From RGIG3009 sp964389495 (GTDB lineage: Bacteria; Bacillota; Clostridia; Oscillospirales; Acutalibacteraceae): DNA of 24,126 bases. Under the pieces are notes generated by a model that had not been told where the DNA came from, did no database searches, and was given only the letters and a program-made list of their open reading frames with translations. Position 1 is the stretch's first letter. The number at the start of each line of letters is the position of its first letter. Made by a program: the position numbers and the translations under genes. Location of the stretch: positions 1 to 24,126 of the forward strand of contig CAYMDU010000017.1 of NCBI GenBank assembly GCA_964389495.1, in the 5' to 3' direction. Shown here piece after piece: positions 1 through 5,729 of this stretch.

Positions 1-1022
1 TGGAAACCATGGGCGGCCTGCATCCGGCCTATGACTATGTGAAAGCCTGCCTGCTGGCGGGAAAAAGCGTGGTCACTTCCAACAAAGAGCTGGTGGCCTC
101 TTGCGGCGACGAACTGCTGGCCATTGCCCGCGAACGCAACCTGAATTTCATGTTCGAAGCCAGCGTGGGCGGCGGCGTTCCCATTCTTCGCCCTCTCGAC
201 CAATGCCTGGCCGCCAACGAAGTGTGCGAAATTGCCGGTATTCTCAACGGCACCACCAACTTCATGCTCACCGGCATGGTGGAACACGGCATGACATTCG
301 ACGAAGCCTTGGCCGAAGCGCAGGCGCGCGGCTATGCCGAACGCAACCCCGCCGCCGATGTGGAAGGGCACGATGCCTGCCGCAAAATTTGCATTTTGGC
401 TTCGCTGGCGTTTGGCAAGCATGTGTATCCGCAGCAGGTTCACACCGAAGGCATCACCGCCGTCACGCGTGACGATGTGGCTTGCGCCGGCGCTTTGCAT
501 TGTGTAATCAAGCTCATTGGCCGTGTGCATCGGCACGGCGACCGCCTGCACTGCCTGGTGGCACCCATGCTGGTGCCCAAAAGCAGCCTGCTGGCCGATG
601 TGAACGATGTATTCAACGGCATTTTGGTGCGCGGCAACGCCATCGGCGATGTGTTGTTCTATGGCCGCGGTGCCGGCAAGTTGCCCACCGCGTCGGCTGT
701 GGTGGCCGATGTGATCGACGAAGCCAAGCATTTGGAAACCCGCAAAACGCTGTTTTGGGAAAGCGGCAACCCCGATTTGGTGCTGGACGCCGCCGACGAA
801 CCCTATAACTGGTTGCTCCGCTTTGTCACCGACGATACGGTGGCCTTGCTCAACCGCCTGCGCGACGCACTGGGCGAGGTGGCTCCCCTGCCCAACCACG
901 CGCTCCCCGCGGGCACCGTGGCTGTTCGCACCGCCGCTTTGTCCGGCCGCGAACTGAACAGCCGTTTGGCCGCGCTGGCCGGCACCGAACCGGTTAGCCG
1001 TTTGCGTATTGTCAATTTGTAA
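1..1022 (+). CDS. hom: Homoserine dehydrogenase, 5' end cut by the window
   Basis: Homoserine dehydrogenase reduces aspartate semialdehyde to homoserine with NAD(P)H, the branch step toward threonine and methionine. The reading frame is open from base 1, so the first visible ATG (position 9) is internal and the N-terminal nucleotide-binding part, probably 90-100 residues, is missing. Numbering from that ATG, the visible part has TSNKELVA (23-30), the ASVGGGVPIL loop (51-60), GILNGTTNF (77-85) and the catalytic stretch AERNPAADVEGHDACRK, where E111, D122 and K126 align with Glu208, Asp219 and Lys223 of the yeast enzyme. The last 70 or so residues look like a short ACT-type regulatory domain. 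The stop lies 12 nt before lysC, whose ribosome site touches it, so the two genes are very probably co-transcribed and together cover the first and third steps of the aspartate pathway. Confidence 0.95.
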   Translation, partial: ETMGGLHPAYDYVKACLLAGKSVVTSNKELVASCGDELLAIARERNLNFMFEASVGGGVPILRPLDQCLAANEVCEIAGILNGTTNFMLTGMVEHGMTFDEALAEAQARGYAERNPAADVEGHDACRKICILASLAFGKHVYPQQVHTEGITAVTRDDVACAGALHCVIKLIGRVHRHGDRLHCLVAPMLVPKSSLLADVNDVFNGILVRGNAIGDVLFYGRGAGKLPTASAVVADVIDEAKHLETRKTLFWESGNPDLVLDAADEPYNWLLRFVTDDTVALLNRLRDALGEVAPLPNHALPAGTVAVRTAALSGRELNSRLAALAGTEPVSRLRIVNL

Positions 1023-1034
1023 GGAGGAATTTCC

Positions 1035-2246
1035 ATGTTGATTGTGCAGAAATTCGGCGGCAGCTCTGTCGCCAACGCCGAGCGGGTGATGAATGTGGCC
1101 CGCATTGTCACCGATACCTACCGCCAAGGCAACGAAGTGGTGGTGGTGGTATCCGCGCAGGGCGACACCACCGACGATTTGATTGAAAAAGCGCGGGAAA
1201 TCGACCCGCAAGCCAACAAGCGCGAAATGGATATGCTGTTGGCTTCGGGCGAGCAGATTTCCATTTCGCTGTTGGCCATGGCCTGCGAAAAGCTGGGGTG
1301 CCCCGCCATTTCGCTGCTGGGCTGGCAGGCGGGGTTCCGCACCAATTCCAAATATTCGGCCGCGCGCATCAAAAAGGTGAACGGCGAGCGCATCCGCGCC
1401 GAGCTGGATAAAAAGCGCATTGTGATTGTGGCCGGGTTCCAGGGGCTCAACAAGTACGACGACATCACCACCCTGGGCCGCGGCGGGTCCGATACCAGCG
1501 CGGTGGCCATTGCCGCGTCCATGCATGCCGACTTGTGCCAAATCTACACCGATGTGGAAGGCGTGTACACCGCCGACCCGCGCAAGGTGCCCGGCGCCCG
1601 CAAGTTGGACGAAATCACCCACGACGAAATGTTGGAACTGGCCACGCTGGGTGCTCAGGTTCTCAACAACCGGTCGGTGGAAATGGCAAAGAAATACGGC
1701 ATTGAACTGGAAGTTCTGTCCAGTCTGGTTAAAGCACCCGGCACCAAAGTTAAGGAGGTTACCAATGTGGAAAAAATGTTAATCACCGGTGTCGCCAAAG
1801 ACACCAGCATCGCCCGAATCGAAGTTGTCGGCCTGCCCGACTCGCCCGGCATCGCGTTCAAGCTGTTCTCCATGATAGCGCAAGCCCATGTGAATGTGGA
1901 TATTATTTTGCAATCGGTCGGCCGCGACGGCACCAAGGATTTGTCGTTCACCGTGCCGGAACAAGACGGTGAAAAAGCCGCCAACGCCCTGCGTGAGTAT
2001 TGCGAACGCCTGGGCGCCAAAAAAGTGTCGTGCGACACCGATTTGGCCAAGGTATCCATTGTCGGTGCCGGCATGGAAACGCACGAAGGCGTGGCCGCCA
2101 AAATGTTTGAAGCGCTGTCGGATGCCAACATCAACATTCAAACCATCTCCACCAGCGAAATCAAAATTTCCGTGTTGATCGACCGCAAAGACGCCGACCG
2201 CGCCGTGCTTGCCGTCCACAACAAATTCTTCGACACCGAAGAATAA
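1035..2246 (+). CDS. lysC: Aspartate kinase (aspartokinase, alpha subunit)
   Basis: Aspartate kinase phosphorylates L-aspartate with ATP, the committed step to lysine, threonine, methionine and diaminopimelate. The 403-residue length matches the monofunctional Bacillus/Corynebacterium type. KFGGSS (6-11) starts the amino-acid kinase fold and TLGRGGSDTSAVAIA (146-160) is the nucleotide/substrate loop. Two ACT domains follow (roughly 255-330 and 335-403); SVGRDGTKDLSFTV and TISTSEIKISVLI are typical of the effector-binding halves. The start is set by AAGGAGG at 1021-1027, 7 nt before the ATG, overlapping the hom stop. An internal ribosome site lies at codons 240-245 and is described separately. 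The gene ends just before an intrinsic terminator. The symbol follows Bacillus usage; ask or dapG would be equally valid. Confidence 0.96.
   Translation: MLIVQKFGGSSVANAERVMNVARIVTDTYRQGNEVVVVVSAQGDTTDDLIEKAREIDPQANKREMDMLLASGEQISISLLAMACEKLGCPAISLLGWQAGFRTNSKYSAARIKKVNGERIRAELDKKRIVIVAGFQGLNKYDDITTLGRGGSDTSAVAIAASMHADLCQIYTDVEGVYTADPRKVPGARKLDEITHDEMLELATLGAQVLNNRSVEMAKKYGIELEVLSSLVKAPGTKVKEVTNVEKMLITGVAKDTSIARIEVVGLPDSPGIAFKLFSMIAQAHVNVDIILQSVGRDGTKDLSFTVPEQDGEKAANALREYCERLGAKKVSCDTDLAKVSIVGAGMETHEGVAAKMFEALSDANINIQTISTSEIKISVLIDRKDADRAVLAVHNKFFDTEE
1752..1769 (+). promoter_or_regulatory. Internal ribosome binding site in lysC, likely start of a beta subunit
   Basis: AAGGAGG (1752-1758) lies inside lysC, 8 nt before an in-frame GTG (1767-1769, codon 245); an in-frame ATG follows at 1776 (codon 248). 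Starting at the GTG gives a 159-residue protein made only of the two ACT domains. In Bacillus subtilis aspartokinase II and in Corynebacterium the regulatory beta subunit is made exactly this way, from an in-frame internal start in the same gene, and is about 160 residues. An out-of-frame ATG (1765-1767) overlaps the GTG and would stop after five codons, so it may compete. The site is seen directly; its use is inferred. Confidence 0.65.
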
Positions 2247-2257
2247 TCCCACCGAAC

Positions 2258-2281
2258 AAAAGCCGCGTCTGCGGCTTTTTT
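2258..2281 (+). terminator. Intrinsic terminator after hom-lysC
   Basis: AGCCGC (2261-2266) pairs with GCGGCT (2271-2276) around the loop GTCT. The stem extends with three A-T pairs and runs into a T tract (2276-2281). It begins 11 nt after the lysC stop and separates hom-lysC from hemW. Confidence 0.85.
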
Positions 2282-2306
2282 CTTTCTGTTTCATGGAGGT
2301 ACCGCC

Positions 2307-3416
2307 ATGCCCCTCGGGTTGTATTTGCACATTCCTTTTTGCGCGTCCAAATGTCCCTATTGTGATTTCTATTCGCTGGTGAGCACGCCCCTGCAATGGG
2401 ATGCCTACACCGACGCATTGTGCGCCGCCGTTCACCGCTGGGCCGACACGGCGCAAACGCCCGCCGACACGCTCTACCTCGGCGGCGGCACGCCCTCGCT
2501 GCTGGGCGGGCAGCGGATTGCCCGCATTGTTTCCGAAGCGCGCCGTGCTTTTGCCGTACCCGACACCGCGGAAATCACCATGGAAGCCAACCCCGGCGAC
2601 CGTTTGGACGACGTGTTCGCCGCGTTCGCCTCCGCGGGCGGCAATCGCGTGTCGCTCGGTATGCAAGCGGTGAACAACCCGCAACTGCACACATTGGGGC
2701 GCCGCCACACCGTTGCTCAAACCGACTGTGCCGTGCGTGCCGCCCACGCCGCCGGCATTACCAACCTGTCTTTGGATATCATGCTGGGCACTCCCTCGCA
2801 AACCGCGGCCGATGTGCGTGCCGCGGCCGACCGTTGTGCCACGCTGGGGGCCACTCATGTGTCTGCCTATCTACTGAAATTGGAAGAAGACACGCCTTTC
2901 GGTGCCGCTCCGCCCCCGTTGCCCGACGAAGACGAAACGGCCGAATTGTATCTTGCCACGGCCGACGCCTTGGAATCTCACGGGTATCGGCAATACGAAA
3001 TTTCCAATTTTGCCCGCGCCGGATACGAAAGCCGGCACAACACCAACTATTGGAATCTCGGCCCGTATCTCGGCATCGGCCCCTCGGCTCATTCGTTTTG
3101 GCGTGGGAAGCGGTTTGCCTATCCGCGCTCGCTTTCCGCGTTTCTCCGTGGCGACCAACCCACCGCCGAATTGGCAGGGGACAGTATCATTCCCGAAAAC
3201 TCACCCGCCGAATATGCCATGCTGCGGTTGCGGCTGGCCGAAGGCCTGTGCGAAGATGCCTACCGCGCCCGGTTCGGCGCGCCGATTCCCGCCGCGTGGC
3301 GCCGCCGCGCTGCCGCCTTGCCATCCTCTTTAATACAGTGCGACAGCAACGGCATTCGTCTCACCCGCCGGGGCTTTTTGGTGTCCAACGCCGTTTTGGC
3401 CCGCCTGTTGCCCTAG
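2307..3416 (+). CDS. hemW: HemW, radical SAM haem chaperone
   Basis: HemW belongs to the coproporphyrinogen dehydrogenase (HemN) family but acts as a haem-binding chaperone that passes haem to respiratory proteins. It is often misnamed oxygen-independent coproporphyrinogen III oxidase. The radical SAM cluster motif is C12-x3-C16-x2-C19, followed by Asp-Phe; HemN proper has a further Cys at C-x-C, so CDF favours HemW. GGGTPS (59-64) is the SAM-binding loop, and H244-N-x2-Y248-W249 followed by YLGIGPSAHSFW is the family C-terminal signature. The length of 369 aa is usual. The start follows GGAGG (2295-2299) by 7 nt. The gene sits alone between a terminator and a hydrolase with its own promoter; I see no clear promoter of its own in the 60 nt upstream. 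No other haem gene is in the window. Confidence 0.93.
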   Translation: MPLGLYLHIPFCASKCPYCDFYSLVSTPLQWDAYTDALCAAVHRWADTAQTPADTLYLGGGTPSLLGGQRIARIVSEARRAFAVPDTAEITMEANPGDRLDDVFAAFASAGGNRVSLGMQAVNNPQLHTLGRRHTVAQTDCAVRAAHAAGITNLSLDIMLGTPSQTAADVRAAADRCATLGATHVSAYLLKLEEDTPFGAAPPPLPDEDETAELYLATADALESHGYRQYEISNFARAGYESRHNTNYWNLGPYLGIGPSAHSFWRGKRFAYPRSLSAFLRGDQPTAELAGDSIIPENSPAEYAMLRLRLAEGLCEDAYRARFGAPIPAAWRRRAAALPSSLIQCDSNGIRLTRRGFLVSNAVLARLLP

Positions 3417-3470
3417 TCCGGGGTGGCTTAAACGGTTTTGCGGCCGCGTGGCGTTGGGGCTCGCACCCTC

Positions 3471-3498
3471 TTGACAACCGACGCCGCCGTGTTATAAT
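3471..3498 (+). promoter_or_regulatory. Full-consensus sigma-A promoter for the hydrolase gene
   Basis: TTGACA (3471-3476) and TATAAT (3493-3498) both match the consensus exactly with a 16-nt spacer. Transcription would start near 3505, about 25 nt before the chosen ATG at 3531. This argues against an upstream in-frame GTG at 3504, which would fall at or before the transcript start. Confidence 0.85.
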
Positions 3499-3530
3499 AC
3501 AAAGTGAAAAAGCAGGAAAGGAAATGCGCT

Positions 3531-4256
3531 ATGTTTGAAAATGCCCGCATGGATGAATTTGTGTTCGAAGGCCGCCGCGCCGCGGTGGTGCACCCCACCG
3601 TTCCGGCCAACGGCTGCTGGGTTTGGAAAGCCGAATATTTCGATGCCTTTCCCAATTTTGAAGAAGCCATGGTGCAACGCGGCTATCATGTGTGTTTTGT
3701 GGATCACGCCACACGCTGGGCACCCGACAGCGAAGTGGAACTGTCGGCTCGGTTCCTGCGCCATGTGGCGGCAACCTATCAGCTAAACCCCCGCGGGGTT
3801 GCCGTGGGCATGAGCTGCGGCGGCCTCATGGCCACCCGTTTGGCCGAAGCCTATCCCGAACTCATCGATGTGCTCTATCTCGATGCACCGGTTATGAACA
3901 TTCTGAGCATGGTTGGCATGGGCAACATGCGCGACCAGGCATTGGACCGCTTTGTGCGCGAAATCACCGACACCTACCGTTGCAGTCGGTCGGCGTTGGT
4001 CACCTTCCGCAACAGTCCCATCGATAACATGGCCCCCTTGGTGGAACATCACATTCCGGTGATCATGCTCTACGGCAACGCCGACCCGGTGGTGATCTAC
4101 CGCGAAAACGGCGGCGTGCTGGAAGACTACTATCGCGCCCACGGCGGCACCATTCAAGTAATTTGCAAATCCATGGTGGAACACCACCCCCACGGGTTGG
4201 ACAACCCGCAACCCATTGTTGATTTTGTGGAAGCCCACCGCGGCGAAGCCATATAA
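3531..4256 (+). CDS. Alpha/beta-hydrolase fold esterase-like protein
   Basis: A 241-residue serine hydrolase with no signal peptide, so probably cytoplasmic. GMSCGG gives the nucleophile elbow G-x-S-x-G with Ser95; the other triad members are probably Asp185 in GNADPVV and His221 in HHPHGL, placed near the C-terminus as in the alpha/beta-hydrolase fold. The N-terminal NGCWVWKAEYF and the ending HPHGLDNPQPIVDFV resemble small hydrolases often linked to plant-polysaccharide or acyl-sugar breakdown; the substrate cannot be read from the sequence. The ATG at 3531 is chosen because an AGGAAAGGA-type site (3514-3522) precedes it by 8 nt and the promoter excludes the GTG at 3504. It is a single-gene unit with a consensus promoter and a strong terminator, suggesting steady, high expression. 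No sugar-utilisation genes lie nearby. Confidence 0.85.
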   Translation: MFENARMDEFVFEGRRAAVVHPTVPANGCWVWKAEYFDAFPNFEEAMVQRGYHVCFVDHATRWAPDSEVELSARFLRHVAATYQLNPRGVAVGMSCGGLMATRLAEAYPELIDVLYLDAPVMNILSMVGMGNMRDQALDRFVREITDTYRCSRSALVTFRNSPIDNMAPLVEHHIPVIMLYGNADPVVIYRENGGVLEDYYRAHGGTIQVICKSMVEHHPHGLDNPQPIVDFVEAHRGEAI

Positions 4257-4275
4257 AAACGCCTTTATGTTGTGC

Positions 4276-4313
4276 AAAAAAGCTCCTCGCTTGGCCAAGC
4301 GAGGAGCTTTTTG
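4276..4313. terminator. Perfect-palindrome two-way terminator between convergent genes
   Basis: AGCTCCTCGCTTGG (4281-4294) is followed directly by its exact reverse complement (4295-4308), flanked by A5 on the left and T5 on the right. The stem is 14 bp plus four A-T pairs, with loop bases taken from the centre. With A and T tracts on opposite sides it can end transcription both of the hydrolase (plus) and of the rluD-ending operon (minus, stop at 4323). Confidence 0.92.
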
Positions 4314-4322
4314 TTTTTGTTT

Positions 4323-5228
4323 TCAAGTGCGAATCCGATGCAAAAACGCTTCAAAATATTCAGGCAACGGGCTGTCGAATTCCAGCCATTCGCCGGTTAC
4401 GGGGTGCCGAAACCCAATGTGCCGCGCATGCAGGCATTGCCCTTGCAGACCGTCGGCCGCCGCGCCATACACGGTATCGCCCGCCACCGGGTGCCCCAAA
4501 TAGGCCATGTGCACCCGAATTTGGTGCGTGCGCCCCGTTTCCAAGCAAAGCCGCACATGGGAATAGCCGGGGAATTCTTCCAGCACGCGGTAGTGTGTCA
4601 CCGCGTGTTTGCTGTTTTTTTCGGTTACCGCCATTTTTTTGCGATGCACCGGGTGCCGCCCAATGGGGGCATCCACCGCGCCTTCCGCCTGCTTTAAGTG
4701 CCCCACAATCACCGCTTCGTATTCGCGGCTGAAACTATGGTCTTTGATTTGGGCGGCCAGCCCTTGGTGTGCCGCATCGTTTTTGGCCACCATCAACAAC
4801 CCGCTGGTGTCTTTATCGATGCGGTGTACAATTCCCGGCCGCATCACGCCGTTAATTCCCGACAATCCCTGCGGGCAATGCGCCAACAGCGCATTCACCA
4901 AGGTGCCGTCGGGATTGCCGGCGGCGGGGTGCACCACCATGCCTTTCGGCTTGTTCACCACCAGCAAATCGGCATCTTCATACACAATGTCCAGCGGAAT
5001 ATCCTGTGGCTGCGCTTCGCACGGAATGGGATCGGGCGGCGACACCGCCAACACCGTGCCGGCCGCCAAGCGTTCACTTTTGGCAGGCACGCGCCCATCG
5101 GCTGCTACTACGCATCCCTGTTCCAGCCAGCGTTGCGCCACCGAACGGGTCACCGCCATGGCCAAAGCCAAAAAGCTGTCGGCACGGGCACCTTCCGCAT
5201 CAGGCGGAACGGTGATTGATGTTTTCAT
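4323..5228 (-). CDS. rluD: RluA/RluD-family 23S rRNA pseudouridine synthase
   Basis: This family isomerises uridine to pseudouridine in RNA, usually in 23S rRNA. The 301-residue protein has an N-terminal S4 RNA-binding domain (about 12-70, with RADSFLALAM and RWLEQGCVVAADGRV) and a catalytic domain. The HRIDKDTSGLL motif (135-145) holds the catalytic Asp138, and TGRTHQIRVHMAYLGHPVAGDTVYG is the second family signature. The position right after lspA matches ylyB of Bacillus subtilis. Its start lies 29 nt inside the 3' end of lspA, with GGAGGTG (5233-5239) 4 nt upstream, so it is probably translationally coupled. It is the last gene of the 13-gene minus-strand operon. The exact target uridines cannot be told; the symbol is by family and synteny. 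Confidence 0.93.
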   Translation of the reverse strand: MKTSITVPPDAEGARADSFLALAMAVTRSVAQRWLEQGCVVAADGRVPAKSERLAAGTVLAVSPPDPIPCEAQPQDIPLDIVYEDADLLVVNKPKGMVVHPAAGNPDGTLVNALLAHCPQGLSGINGVMRPGIVHRIDKDTSGLLMVAKNDAAHQGLAAQIKDHSFSREYEAVIVGHLKQAEGAVDAPIGRHPVHRKKMAVTEKNSKHAVTHYRVLEEFPGYSHVRLCLETGRTHQIRVHMAYLGHPVAGDTVYGAAADGLQGQCLHARHIGFRHPVTGEWLEFDSPLPEYFEAFLHRIRT

Positions 5229-5703
5229 GCGGCACCTCCGTCGGTGTCTTGTCTTCGTAGAAGAACAAAAAGAAAATCAGCAACAGCACCGAACCGATAA
5301 CCACGCAACAATCCGCCACATTAAACAGCGGAAAACTCACCAGTGTTACCTCTATCATATCCACCACATAGCCTTGCACCACGCGGTCGATCAAATTGCC
5401 GATACCGCCGGCCAAAATCAAAACGGCGCTGATGTTAAACATGCGATAACAGCGGAATCGCCCACACAGCACAAACAGGCTCAACGCAATCATGATGATG
5501 GCGGTTAGCGCCACAAAGAACCAGCGCCCGCCTTCCAGCATGCCAAACGCGGCTCCTTCGTTTTCGGTGTAGGACAGTTGGAGAATCTTCGGAATCAGCA
5601 CCAACGGCTCTCCGTTTTTCAAATAGACAACCGCCAGCCATTTGGTGAGCTGGTCCAAGCCCACCAATACCGCTGTCACGGCGATGACCAGGCATTGGAA
5701 CAT
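5200..5703 (-). CDS. lspA: Lipoprotein signal peptidase (signal peptidase II)
   Basis: LspA is an integral membrane aspartyl protease that cuts the signal peptide from prolipoproteins after Lgt has lipidated them. The 167-residue protein has four hydrophobic segments (about 4-26, 60-80, 90-108, 131-149). The catalytic pair is Asp115 in VVDM and Asp131 in FNVADC; the conserved TENEGAAFG (46-54) and GGIGNLIDR (99-107) motifs are present. AAGGAGG (5711-5717) lies 7 nt before the ATG. It starts 26 nt after ileS and overlaps the pseudouridine synthase by 29 nt. The ileS-lspA pairing is a common bacterial arrangement. Confidence 0.96.
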   Translation of the reverse strand: MFQCLVIAVTAVLVGLDQLTKWLAVVYLKNGEPLVLIPKILQLSYTENEGAAFGMLEGGRWFFVALTAIIMIALSLFVLCGRFRCYRMFNISAVLILAGGIGNLIDRVVQGYVVDMIEVTLVSFPLFNVADCCVVIGSVLLLIFFLFFYEDKTPTEVPHENINHRSA

Positions 5704-5729
5704 ATCCTGACCTCCTTATTCTTCGTTGC

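Noticed and set aside
2247..2306. Separate promoter for hemW in the gap after lysC
   Set aside because: Beyond the terminator and the ribosome site no -35/-10 pair could be seen in this short stretch.
1779..2858. 359-codon minus-strand open frame across lysC and hemW
   Set aside because: It is antisense to two certain genes, runs through the lysC terminator, and its glycine/valine-rich translation resembles nothing.
3504..3530. GTG at 3504 as an upstream start for the hydrolase
   Set aside because: The consensus promoter predicts a transcript start near 3505, so this codon would not be within the RNA; the ATG at 3531 has a proper ribosome site.
3524..3538. Four-codon open frame (ATG at 3524) overlapping the hydrolase start, as a leader peptide
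   Set aside because: The ribosome site is almost adjacent to this ATG, so initiation is unlikely; probably chance.
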